Below are positions 1 through 8,219 of a stretch of DNA of 64,000 nucleotides, in pieces. Below the pieces are notes generated by a model. That model was not told the origin of the DNA. It was given only the letters and a program-made list of their open reading frames with translations, and did no database searches. The stretch comes from Komagataeibacter xylinus. GTDB lineage: Bacteria; Pseudomonadota; Alphaproteobacteria; Acetobacterales; Acetobacteraceae. The stretch's first letter is position 1; each line of letters opens with the position of its first letter. Position numbers and translations under genes: made by a program. The DNA lies in the NCBI RefSeq assembly GCF_004302915.1, contig NZ_QQBI01000009.1, positions 1 through 64,000 of the forward strand, in the 5' to 3' direction.

Positions 1-619
1 ATCATCCCTAAAGACAACAATCGCGCCGCCAGCATATCCCTTCCAGATACTCTCTCTATTCTCTTGTCAAAGAACCCGCCGGAGCAGCATCGCCGTCCGG
101 TGAAGGGGCTTTTACGGATATTAGCCCCCCCTGTCAACGCCACGCCAAAAACCCGGAAAAAACACGGTATTCAGCCATAAAACACACATAACATTCACAA
201 TCCGCACCAAAAAAAATGCACCAGAATGAAAATTATATGAAAAAAGGAGGGGCAAGCCCCTCCTTTCCGTAAAGCCGGTGTCGTGGCCATGACATCGGAT
301 ATCTGGCGCATGGGCCAAAACAGGCAATTAGCTTTCGCAATCAGCGTGACAGCCCGAGCGACGAACGCAATTTCCTGAGGCCGATCAGGTCGCCAGCGGC
401 TTCCTAATCATCAAGCATGGGAACGGCTTATATATATGGTCGAAGCGTTCATCGTTTCATTCCGCTTCGAATTGATTTATCGCAAGGCAGATTTCATTAA
501 ATGTCACACCCTTATTGGCAACCAGGTATGCTATCCTGCAAAACCTTCCTTGTTGGGTGGGCAAATAGGGATAGAACTATGTCATCTTGTTTTTAAGCGC
601 GCTGCCAGGCTTACTTTAA
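1..619. other. Gene-free left end
   Basis: No coding region is convincing here. The base composition is more AT-rich than the rest of the window. It holds one perfect hairpin (243-266) whose poly-U side faces the minus strand, and it must contain the promoter for the plus-strand lipid genes starting at 620, but I cannot place -35/-10 boxes with confidence. A 20-codon open stretch on the minus strand (341-403) is too short to call a gene. Confidence 0.5.
238..266 (-). terminator. Rho-independent terminator-like hairpin, minus-strand orientation
   Basis: Bases 243-253 and 256-266 form a perfect 11-bp inverted repeat with a 2-nt loop centre. On the minus strand the hairpin is followed by six T residues (complement of the A-run 240-245), on the plus strand only by three. 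It would end a transcript coming from the right, yet no minus-strand gene lies there, so either a small RNA or a lost gene fed it, or it works as a bidirectional insulator. Confidence 0.6.
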
Positions 620-1753
620 GTGCATCATATCCTTTTCCCGTATATTGCCCAGCCGCACCAGGAATTCCATTCGCTCCCGATCGCGTTGGAAATGGCGCGC
701 CTGTACAAAGATGTTCGGGTTCATATTGCCAGCCTGACAGAGGAACGTGCCGCACGCCTGCGCCAGCTTTCGCACCTCTATCCGGAGTCTTCCGTTACCT
801 TTGATACATTGGCCATGCCCGAGTGGATCCGTGATCATATAAAGGAGCATGGGCCGACCCCCCTGAGCAAACTGGCCGTGCTTTTTCTGAACAGAAATTA
901 TTTCAACAAGTTTCAGGCCATTGTGATTCCTGAGCGTACATCGCTCTATTTACGCAAGATGGGGGTCCATAATCCCCGCCTCATCTGGACCCGGCATGGC
1001 GCGGGAGACCGGGCCATCGGCTTTACCAATGATGTGCGGAAATTCGACTATATCCTAATGGCAGGCCATAAGGTTGAAGAACGGCTGCTCCACGCGGGCA
1101 CGCTGCGCGATGGGCACTATACCACTGGAATCTATGCCAAATTTGACATGGTGCGCCGGCTCCATATTCAGGCGCGCCCGCTTTTTGATAATGGGCGCCC
1201 CACGGTGCTCTATAACCCGCACTTCAGTCGCAGCCTGTCATCATGGCCACGATTTGGCATGAAATTGCTGGAATATTTTGCGCAGCAGGAAAAATACAAT
1301 CTCATCTTTGCCCCGCATTACCGGCTTTTCGATACCAATCGTGAGAAAAGTATGGAAATGCTGGCGCCCTTTACCCGGTGCCCCCATATGATCATTGACC
1401 TTGGCAGCGATAAAAGCGTCGATATGACCTATACCATGGCCGCCGATCTCTATCTGGGCGATGTCAGCAGCCAGGTTAGTGAATTCCTTATCAAACCGCG
1501 CCCATGCCTGTTCCTCAACGCGCACCGGACCGCGTGGCGCGGAGACCCCAATTATGAGAGCTGGACCCTTGGCCCCGTTGTGGAAAATGTGGAGGCGACA
1601 GGCAATGACCTTGACAATGCTTTCCTGTCACATGCAAATTTCCTTGATCGGCAAAAAGAGTATATACGCGACACATTCGGGTTTGAGCCGCCGGCAGATA
1701 CGGCGGCCAGAGGCGCGAAATCGATTATTGACTTTTTGAGGGTAATTGGTTGA
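620..1753 (+). CDS. CDP-glycerol glycerophosphotransferase-like protein
   Basis: This 377-residue protein resembles the CDP-glycerol:polyglycerophosphate glycerophosphotransferase (TagB/TagF) superfamily. The C-terminal half carries the family-like stretch GDVSSQVSEFLIKPRPCLFL (about 281-300), in which the sugar- or glycerol-phosphate donor would bind; no signal peptide or membrane segment is visible, so it should act on the cytoplasmic face. The start is a GTG directly after an in-frame TAA; the N-terminus HHILFPYIAQPHQ supports it. It is joined to the next gene by a TTGA overlap, so it is probably translated with the acyl ligase. In this lipid locus it may add a glycerophosphate-type group to a lipid; substrate is inferred only. 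Confidence 0.6.
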   Translation: MHHILFPYIAQPHQEFHSLPIALEMARLYKDVRVHIASLTEERAARLRQLSHLYPESSVTFDTLAMPEWIRDHIKEHGPTPLSKLAVLFLNRNYFNKFQAIVIPERTSLYLRKMGVHNPRLIWTRHGAGDRAIGFTNDVRKFDYILMAGHKVEERLLHAGTLRDGHYTTGIYAKFDMVRRLHIQARPLFDNGRPTVLYNPHFSRSLSSWPRFGMKLLEYFAQQEKYNLIFAPHYRLFDTNREKSMEMLAPFTRCPHMIIDLGSDKSVDMTYTMAADLYLGDVSSQVSEFLIKPRPCLFLNAHRTAWRGDPNYESWTLGPVVENVEATGNDLDNAFLSHANFLDRQKEYIRDTFGFEPPADTAARGAKSIIDFLRVIG

Positions 1754-3549
1754 ACACCGCCCATTCGCCGTTTCAAGATACGTCTGTGGAAGTCAAATTA
1801 CCGGAAATGATAAGCCTCCCGACCCCCTCCGATTCTGGTCTGCCCCGTCGTTACGGCGATTTTTCGTCGTTCCCGGCTGCGCTGGACTATGCCGCCCAGG
1901 GCAAGAGCGGCTTCAATATCTATTCCGGCAAGGGCGTCCTGCTCGAAACGCTGCCTTACAGCACGTTGCGCGAACAGGCGATCGAGACCGGCAGGCGCCT
2001 GCTGTCACTGGGGCTGGTGCCGGGCGACCGCGTCGCCATCGTGGCGGAAAGCGATGGTGACTTCGCCCGCATTTTCTTTGGCTGCCAGTATGCCGGGCTG
2101 GTGCCTGCCCCCCTGCCGCTGCCCGTCGCCTTCGGCGGGCGCGAAGGGTATGTCGCCACCCTGCGCGGCATGATCGAGGGGGCTGCGGCATCGGCCGTGG
2201 TCATTGCCTCGATCATCGCTTCATGGACGGACGAGATCACCAGCGGGCTGGACCTGAAGTTCTCCGGCACGCCAGCCGAACTGCTGCAAACGCCCATTAC
2301 GGTTGAAACCCTGCCCCCGGTCGGACCGGATGACCTGTCCTACCTGCAGTTTTCCTCGGGCAGCACGCGTTTCCCCATGGGCATTGCCGTAACCCAGCGC
2401 TCGGGCATGGCCAATGCGCATGCCATTGCGCTCAATGGACTCAAGGTGCGTGAAACCGGCGATCGCTGCGTGTCGTGGCTGCCGCTCTATCATGACATGG
2501 GACTCGTTGGTTTTTTATTAACGCCCATGACCTGCCAGCTCAGCGTTGACATGCTGCCCACGCGTGAGTTCGCCCGCCGCCCCCATGTATGGCTGGACCT
2601 GATCAGCCGCAATCGCGGCACGATCTCCTACAGCCCCTCCTTTGGCTATGAACTGTGCGCACGTCGCGCCACCTCGATCGAGCTTGACCTCTCCTCGTGG
2701 CGCGTGGCGGGCATTGGCGGCGACATGATCCGCTACCATATCCTTGAGGATTTCGCCCAGCGCTTCGCATCCGCCGGGTTTGACAGCGGGGCCTTTACCG
2801 CCAGCTACGGCATGGCGGAGGCCACGCTGGCCATCAGTTTCGCCCCGCTCGGCGCGGGCATCTGCACCGATACGATCGATCTGCGCGCGCTTGAAACGCA
2901 GGGCAAGGCCGTGCCCTCCAACGATCCGGCCCGCGCACTGCGCACCTTCGTGCTGTGCGGTGAAGTGCTGCCGCAGCACGAGCTCGAGGTCCGTGACGCG
3001 CAGGGCCATGTGCTTGGCGACCGCGAGATCGGCACCGTCTACGTGCGCGGCCCGAGCCTGATGCAGGGCTACTTCCGCCGCCCGCAGGAAACCGCCCGCG
3101 TGGTCGATGCCGAGGGCTGGCTCAATACCGGCGACCTTGGCTACATGCTCAACGGGCAGGTTGTCATTACCGGGCGCGCCAAGGACCTGATCATCATCAA
3201 CGGCCGCAACATCTGGCCGCAGGATCTGGAATGGTCGGCCGAGACCGAAATCAGCACCCTGCGCAGCCGTGACGTGGCCGTATTCTCGGTTGATGAGGAT
3301 GAAGGCGAGAAGATCGTGGCCCTCGTGCAGTGCCGCGCCACCTCGCCTGAGGCCCGTGAAACGCTGAAAACCGAAACGGCCAGCCTGTTCCGGCGGCAGC
3401 ATGGGGTTGATGTGTCCATCATCCTGGTGCCGCCCCATACCCTGCCGCAGACCTCATCGGGCAAGCTGACGCGGGCGCGGGCGCGGGCCATGCTGCTTTC
3501 GGGGGCGTTCCAGCCGCTGGAAACATCATCTTCCGTTTCCGTGGTCTGA
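1750..3549 (+). CDS. Fatty acyl-AMP ligase (acyl-ACP loading)
   Basis: A 599-residue ANL-superfamily adenylating enzyme. Visible motifs are the phosphate loop SSGST (202-206), the FAAL-type WLPLYHDMGLVG (about 243-254), the A5 motif YGMAEAT (353-359), the ribose-binding Asp in NTGDLG (462) and the C-terminal catalytic Lys in SSGKLTRAR. It would activate a fatty acid as acyl-AMP and pass it to the carrier protein encoded downstream. The TTG start overlaps the upstream stop and has a GAGGG ribosome site seven bases before it; ATG 1807 is an alternative. The family also includes long-chain acyl-CoA ligases; the neighbouring ACP and oxoamine synthase favour an acyl-ACP route like that of Caulobacter sphingolipid genes. 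Confidence 0.8.
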   Translation: MNTAHSPFQDTSVEVKLPEMISLPTPSDSGLPRRYGDFSSFPAALDYAAQGKSGFNIYSGKGVLLETLPYSTLREQAIETGRRLLSLGLVPGDRVAIVAESDGDFARIFFGCQYAGLVPAPLPLPVAFGGREGYVATLRGMIEGAAASAVVIASIIASWTDEITSGLDLKFSGTPAELLQTPITVETLPPVGPDDLSYLQFSSGSTRFPMGIAVTQRSGMANAHAIALNGLKVRETGDRCVSWLPLYHDMGLVGFLLTPMTCQLSVDMLPTREFARRPHVWLDLISRNRGTISYSPSFGYELCARRATSIELDLSSWRVAGIGGDMIRYHILEDFAQRFASAGFDSGAFTASYGMAEATLAISFAPLGAGICTDTIDLRALETQGKAVPSNDPARALRTFVLCGEVLPQHELEVRDAQGHVLGDREIGTVYVRGPSLMQGYFRRPQETARVVDAEGWLNTGDLGYMLNGQVVITGRAKDLIIINGRNIWPQDLEWSAETEISTLRSRDVAVFSVDEDEGEKIVALVQCRATSPEARETLKTETASLFRRQHGVDVSIILVPPHTLPQTSSGKLTRARARAMLLSGAFQPLETSSSVSVV

Positions 3550-3747
3550 CCCGTCTGGCAAGCCGTCCATCGGCCTTGCCACGTCAGTTCAGGATGGAAA
3601 GCAGGACTGGCCAAAAACCTGTTTTTCGCGCATAAGGCTTTGCAATAAGGGGACGGATTGCAGTCCCCTCCCCGCCACATGCGCGGGGCGACCATTCATG
3701 CTGATCCGCTGCCCCTGGCAGGCCGGACATGCCATAAGGATGTAGGA

Positions 3748-3999
3748 ATGAGTGAAACGGTAGCGAGCGTCTCCGCGCTGATCGTGAAGACGCTGCTGGC
3801 GAACCCCAAGGTTCCCCGTGATATCAATGGCAGCAGCAAGATCGTTGAAGATCTGGCCTTTGATTCACTGGCCGTCATGAATTTCGTCATGGAAATCGAG
3901 GATACCCTTGATGTTTCCGTGCCGCTTGACCGGCTGGCCGATATCCGCACCATTGATGACCTGGCTGCCTGCATTGTTTCCCTCAAGCAGGCTTCCTGA
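3748..3999 (+). CDS. Acyl carrier protein, dedicated to the lipid locus
   Basis: An 83-residue carrier protein with the phosphopantetheine site DSL in DLAFDSLAVMNFVMEIED; Ser is the attachment residue. I place the start at ATG 3748, preceded by AAGGATGTAGGA, rather than at the upstream in-frame codon at 3658, because family members begin close to this point. It is a second ACP beside the housekeeping acpP at 16869 and lies only 6 nt before the oxoamine synthase, so it most likely delivers the fatty acyl chain to that enzyme. The 198 bases before it hold no gene but include a GGGGAC/GTCCCC inverted repeat at 3649-3668. Confidence 0.85.
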   Translation: MSETVASVSALIVKTLLANPKVPRDINGSSKIVEDLAFDSLAVMNFVMEIEDTLDVSVPLDRLADIRTIDDLAACIVSLKQAS

Positions 4000-4005
4000 C
4001 GCATC

Positions 4006-5208
4006 ATGTCGATTTTTTCCAAATATGAAGGCCTGGCCTCCGCCCTCGCATCCGTAACCGCTGGCGGCGGCCGCAACCCCTTCGATGTCGTGATCGAAAA
4101 GCCCATTTCCTCAACGGTGGGGCTGATCGAAGGGCGCGAGACGCTGCTGTTCGGCACCAATAACTACCTGGGGCTGAGCCAGTCCCCCGCCGCGATCAAG
4201 GCTGCGGTCGCCGCGGCAGAAGCCTATGGCGTGGGCACGACCGGCTCGCGCATTGCCAATGGCACGCAGGGTCTGCACCGCCAGCTGGAGGAACGGCTTT
4301 GCGCCTTCTTCCGGCGCAGGCACTGTATGGTGTTCTCCACGGGCTATCAGGCCAATCTTGGCACCATTTCCGCCCTTGCGGGCAAGGATGACTACCTGCT
4401 GCTTGATGCCGACAGCCATGCCAGCATCTATGATGGCAGCCGCCTTGGCCATGCGCAGGTGATCCGCTTCCGCCATAACGATGCCGATGACCTGCACAAG
4501 CGCCTGCGCCGCCTCGAGGGCACGCCGGGTGCGAAGCTTGTTGTGGTTGAAGGCATCTATTCCATGATGGGCGATGTGGTGCCCATGGCGGAATTCGCTG
4601 CCGTCAAGCGCGAGACCGGGGCCTGGCTGCTGGCCGATGAGGCCCACTCCGTTGGCGTGATGGGCAAGCATGGGCGTGGCGTGGCCGAAGCCGATGGCGT
4701 GGAAGATGATGTGGACTTCGTGGTCGGCACCTTCTCCAAAAGCCTGGGCACGGTGGGGGGCTACTGTGTCTCCAACCATGCAGGGCTGGACCTGATCCGC
4801 CTGTGCTCGCGGCCTTACATGTTCACGGCCTCCCTGCCGCCGGAAGTCATTGCCGCGACCATGGCAGCCCTGACGGAACTGGAAAACCACCCCGAACTGC
4901 GCATCCGCCTGATGGACAACGCCCGCAGGCTGCATGCGGGCCTCCAGGCGGCGGGCCTGCGCACCGGCCCGCAGGCGAGCCCGGTCGTATCGGTCATTCT
5001 GGATGACGTGGCGGTTGCCGTGGCATTCTGGAACCGGCTGCTCGACCTTGGGGTTTACGTCAATCTCAGCCTGCCGCCCGCAACGCCGGACCAGCACCCG
5101 CTGCTGCGCACCTCCGTCATGGCCACGCATACGCCTGCGGAAATTGACAAGGCTGTTGATGTCTTCGCGACAGTCGCGCGCGAACTTGGGCTCAACCGCG
5201 CCGCCTGA
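4006..5208 (+). CDS. spt: Serine palmitoyltransferase-type alpha-oxoamine synthase
   Basis: A 400-residue PLP enzyme that condenses an amino acid (serine expected) with an acyl thioester to give a 3-keto long-chain base, the first step of sphingolipid synthesis. PLP Lys is K245 in GTFSKSLGTVGGY; H138 (DADSHASIYDG) should stack on the cofactor, and D211 and H214 (ADEAHSVGVMG) complete the pocket. The TFSKS signature resembles Sphingomonas SPT more than BioF. The alternative, 8-amino-7-oxononanoate synthase, is less likely because ACP and an acyl-AMP ligase precede it and no other bio gene is near. Its 3' end overlaps the convergent gene by 17 bp. Confidence 0.82.
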   Translation: MSIFSKYEGLASALASVTAGGGRNPFDVVIEKPISSTVGLIEGRETLLFGTNNYLGLSQSPAAIKAAVAAAEAYGVGTTGSRIANGTQGLHRQLEERLCAFFRRRHCMVFSTGYQANLGTISALAGKDDYLLLDADSHASIYDGSRLGHAQVIRFRHNDADDLHKRLRRLEGTPGAKLVVVEGIYSMMGDVVPMAEFAAVKRETGAWLLADEAHSVGVMGKHGRGVAEADGVEDDVDFVVGTFSKSLGTVGGYCVSNHAGLDLIRLCSRPYMFTASLPPEVIAATMAALTELENHPELRIRLMDNARRLHAGLQAAGLRTGPQASPVVSVILDDVAVAVAFWNRLLDLGVYVNLSLPPATPDQHPLLRTSVMATHTPAEIDKAVDVFATVARELGLNRAA

Positions 5209-6163
5209 AGAACCCTGCCTGCCGGAGCTTCCATAACAGATACGGCAGGCAGATCAGCGGATGCCGCTCGGAAAATGGCCCGAGCGGCAGTTCAATACCG
5301 GAATGCCGCCTGATCTTCCAGGCGATATAGCGCGCGCCCCCTTCAAACGTGAAAGCGCCCTTGAACAGGCGGCTGACATTGAGCACCCGCCCCAGCCGCC
5401 CGCGCAGCCACCAGCCTTCATGCATGCTGCGCCGCAGTTGTGGTGTCAGGCGTGGGGCAAGGCGATCCCCCTCTCGTGAGAACGGCAGGCCATCAGCCAG
5501 CCATATATCAGGCAGCAGGGCACGATAACGCGCCTCGCGCCCCTCAAGCAGGGCAGATGGCCTGCGCCCGTTTTCCACCCGCAATTCCGCGCCATAAGTA
5601 TGCGCGAACAGCGCTAGCCAGAATTCATCCGCCGTGCCCTGTTCAGGGCCAAGCGCTGCCGCCCAGCGCCCGGCCTGCCCCATGGCGCGCACCAGGCAGC
5701 CCAGTATGGCGTCGGCCGCCTCCGGCCCGCGCACCCAGACCAGCCTGACCGGCTGGCAGAACCGCGCCCAGATGGTGGTATCCAGCGTGGCCCGCCCCGT
5801 CATGCGCCGGAACTGGGCAATCGACAGGATGGCGACCTTGGCGCGGATGATACGGCCGCCAACGGGAATCTCGTGATATTCCACATTGGGTGGCAGCAGG
5901 CGATTGGCCTCACGCGCGAAGTAGCCTGCGCCCCAATCCTCCAGCCGCTCCACGATGACATAAAAGTCCAGCACGCCATCGGGGTCAGGTTCGCGCAGCA
6001 CGGAGCCGTAAAAGAGCACGCCCAGCGGCTGCGCTGGCCCCAGCAGATCGCATACGAACTGCGTGACAAAGGCCGGAACCGGCTGGACCAGTTCACTGGC
6101 CAGCGTATGGGCAATGCGGCCTGCCGCGGCAAGGCGGCTGGAAGGATCGGCCATGGTCAGCAT
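5192..6163 (-). CDS. Tam41-like nucleotidyltransferase (putative lipid cytidylyltransferase)
   Basis: A 323-residue soluble protein. Its N-terminal part has the nucleotidyltransferase-fold pattern FYGSVLREPDPDGVLDFYV (about 51-69): a Gly-Ser followed by spaced acidic residues that could bind metal and NTP. The spacing and the following VERLEDW resemble mitochondrial Tam41, which makes CDP-diacylglycerol from CTP and phosphatidate. It starts 3 nt after the lipid kinase stop, so the two are surely co-translated; a kinase followed by a cytidylyltransferase would make a CDP-activated lipid, possibly CDP-ceramide. That substrate is inference. Start could also be the ATG at 6154. The stop lies inside the convergent spt gene. 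Confidence 0.55.
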   Translation of the reverse strand: MLTMADPSSRLAAAGRIAHTLASELVQPVPAFVTQFVCDLLGPAQPLGVLFYGSVLREPDPDGVLDFYVIVERLEDWGAGYFAREANRLLPPNVEYHEIPVGGRIIRAKVAILSIAQFRRMTGRATLDTTIWARFCQPVRLVWVRGPEAADAILGCLVRAMGQAGRWAAALGPEQGTADEFWLALFAHTYGAELRVENGRRPSALLEGREARYRALLPDIWLADGLPFSREGDRLAPRLTPQLRRSMHEGWWLRGRLGRVLNVSRLFKGAFTFEGGARYIAWKIRRHSGIELPLGPFSERHPLICLPYLLWKLRQAGFFRRRG

Positions 6164-6166
6164 TCC

Positions 6167-7159
6167 TCAGGCGTGAATGAAATCGATGGGTGCCGTGGCG
6201 GACAGCACGATCCGGCCAGACGCGCCGGGGGAAAAGACTTCCCCATCGAGCACGAAGTCGGATTCAAGCGCCATTTCAATCCGCTCCTCGCAACCGCTGC
6301 AGTAATCCGGATTATGCCGCAGCCAGGCCGGGTGCCGCCCCCGCAACAGCGCCCAGGCAGCAGCCGCAAGGCGCGAGGGCTGGCCTGCCACATGCAGGTA
6401 ATTGATCACATCGGAGCGACCGCCCGCCACGTTCCAGAACGGCCATATGCCGTGCGGCAGGCGCTGGAGCGTGCTGGACAGGAACAGGAAGCAGTTTCCA
6501 TGCCGCACGGAGCGCGCACCCGCCTTGAGCGTAATGGGGTTGCCCCGCATCCATTCCTGCCGCGAGCGCCGCGTGAACAGATGCGCGACCGAAGACAGGA
6601 ACGAGACGACAACCGCCATTTCATGGGAGTAATTGTTCAAGATGGCGGGCTGGTGGGCCAGTTCGATACCGCGCGTAAAGGCGGCTGCCCCATGGAACAT
6701 GCCCACGACCGCAGGCTTGCCCTCGGCCTCGGGCCATTCAACCACAAGCCCGCAGCGCCTGCGCACCTTCCCCCGCAGCGTACCGGCGGCAGCAAGGCTG
6801 AGCAGCCGGTCAAGTGCTTTCTGCCCGCGCAGGCCAAAGCCCACGTCACCCGCGATCAGGTTGGTATTGCCCGAAGGCAGGATGGCAAGGGCAGGAAAAC
6901 GCGCGGGCGCGTAATGGCGATGGATGGCGGTCAGCACATCGCTGACCGTGCCATCCCCCCCATCGACCACGATACAGCCCATGTCGCGCGCGGCCAGCTG
7001 CGCGATTGCGGCATCAAGAAGGGAACGGTCGGCCGGATCAATGAAATTCTCTCCCAGAAGGCTACGGGCCATCGGGGCATACGAACTCTTGTCGCCCATG
7101 TTCCGCCGGCTGCGCGGGTTATAAACAAGCGCAAAACGTCCGGTCACTGATGATTCCAT
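6167..7159 (-). CDS. Diacylglycerol/ceramide kinase family protein
   Basis: A 330-residue lipid kinase with the DAGK catalytic-domain nucleotide motif VVDGGDGTVSDV (about 64-75) and the second motif LPSGNTNLIAGD (about 93-104), where most relatives have PxGTxN. The C-terminal beta-rich half contains the VLDGE turn usual for the family. It would phosphorylate a lipid hydroxyl at the inner membrane. Caulobacter has a bacterial ceramide kinase (CpgB) of this family inside its sphingolipid locus, so ceramide is a likely substrate here, though diacylglycerol or sphingoid base cannot be excluded. It is divergent from the metallophosphoesterase, with a 66-bp shared promoter region. Confidence 0.72.
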   Translation of the reverse strand: MESSVTGRFALVYNPRSRRNMGDKSSYAPMARSLLGENFIDPADRSLLDAAIAQLAARDMGCIVVDGGDGTVSDVLTAIHRHYAPARFPALAILPSGNTNLIAGDVGFGLRGQKALDRLLSLAAAGTLRGKVRRRCGLVVEWPEAEGKPAVVGMFHGAAAFTRGIELAHQPAILNNYSHEMAVVVSFLSSVAHLFTRRSRQEWMRGNPITLKAGARSVRHGNCFLFLSSTLQRLPHGIWPFWNVAGGRSDVINYLHVAGQPSRLAAAAWALLRGRHPAWLRHNPDYCSGCEERIEMALESDFVLDGEVFSPGASGRIVLSATAPIDFIHA

Positions 7160-7225
7160 CCCTGTCTGAAATTTGACTTACAGGCCATAAGCAACCATCT
7201 GCCTTCTATTGCAAGGCACGAAACG

Positions 7226-8179
7226 ATGGAACGCATCACCACACCGGCAGGCATAACACGGCCCGGCCCGGTTGCTGACCGGCCTGATGCAGGGAAAGAC
7301 AGCAGCTTGAACACCATCACCATAGCCCATCTTTCCGACCCGCACCTGCCGACGGAAATGTCGCCCCCGCGGCTGCGCGAGAAGCTGAACAAGCGCCTGT
7401 TCAGCCACCTTTCATGGAAGCGGCGCCGCCGTTTCCTGCACCGCCCGGAAATTCTGGCCCGCGTGATGGCCGATATCGGCAGCGCCCATGTGAACATGAT
7501 CGCGCTGACCGGCGACCTGACCAACATGGGCCTGCCGGGAGAATGCCGCCACGCCCTGCGCTGGCTTGAACAGATGCCCGCGCCATGCACAGTCATACCG
7601 GGAAATCATGACACCCTTGTGCATGATAACTGGCAGCAGACCGTAGGGCTGTGGCAGCCCTGGATGGGCGCACTCCCTTTTCCGTTCGTGCGCCGGGTGG
7701 GCCCGGTTGCGCTGATCGGGGTGAGTTCGGCGGTGCCAACGCCGTGGTTCCGGGCGACGGGCCGCGTGGGCGCGCGCCAGGCCGCGCGCCTGGCCACAAT
7801 ACTGCACGAAACAGGCAGGCAGGGGCTGTGCCGCATTGTTATGATTCACCATCCGCCCGTACCGGGCCTCGCCACGGCCCGCAAGGCGCTCAGGGATCCC
7901 CAGCATTTCGCCCATAGCATTGCACGCGAAGGCGCGGAGATGGTACTCCATGGCCATATCCATACCTCCACCCTGTCTTCCCTGCCTGGCCCTGCTGGTG
8001 CCGTGCCGGTACTGGGCATTGCATCGGCATCGGCACGCGCGCATGACCCGCTGCATGCGGCGGCATGGAACCGGATTGCCATCACGCCACGCGACGGGGG
8101 ATATACGCTTGGTGTTACAAGGCGTTTCTTTCCGGCGGGGGGCGTAATGGGTACAACGCAGGAAACTATTTTTGAATGA
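7226..8179 (+). CDS. Calcineurin-like metallophosphoesterase
   Basis: A 317-residue phosphoesterase with the metal ligands HLSDPHL (about 32-38), ALTGDLTN, PGNHDT, and the late MIHHPP and VLHGHIHTS motifs, a complete binuclear metal set. No signal peptide is visible. The N-terminal 25 residues before TITIAHLSD are not conserved in character, so a TTG at 7308 preceded by AGGGAAAG is a possible alternative start. It opens the second plus-strand block of the lipid locus, 40 nt before the LptF-like gene, so it may hydrolyse a lipid phosphate or nucleotide-lipid intermediate; the true substrate is not shown by sequence. Confidence 0.75.
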   Translation: MERITTPAGITRPGPVADRPDAGKDSSLNTITIAHLSDPHLPTEMSPPRLREKLNKRLFSHLSWKRRRRFLHRPEILARVMADIGSAHVNMIALTGDLTNMGLPGECRHALRWLEQMPAPCTVIPGNHDTLVHDNWQQTVGLWQPWMGALPFPFVRRVGPVALIGVSSAVPTPWFRATGRVGARQAARLATILHETGRQGLCRIVMIHHPPVPGLATARKALRDPQHFAHSIAREGAEMVLHGHIHTSTLSSLPGPAGAVPVLGIASASARAHDPLHAAAWNRIAITPRDGGYTLGVTRRFFPAGGVMGTTQETIFE

Positions 8180-8219
8180 GTCCTCCCCCGTATCGTTTTT
8201 CGGATATAAGCACGCCTAG

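Noticed and set aside
341-403. Short minus-strand peptide reading AAGDLIGLRKLRSSLGLSR
   Set aside because: Only 20 codons, bounded by stops, with no start or ribosome site; might be a gene remnant but cannot be supported.
4111-5130. Long antisense reading frames over spt and many other GC-rich genes
   Set aside because: They are His/Gly/Gln-rich shadows caused by codon bias on the opposite strand.
4006-5208. BioF (8-amino-7-oxononanoate synthase) as the call for the oxoamine synthase
   Set aside because: The preceding ACP and acyl-AMP ligase and the TFSKS signature favour serine palmitoyltransferase; bioB is 22 kb away and alone.
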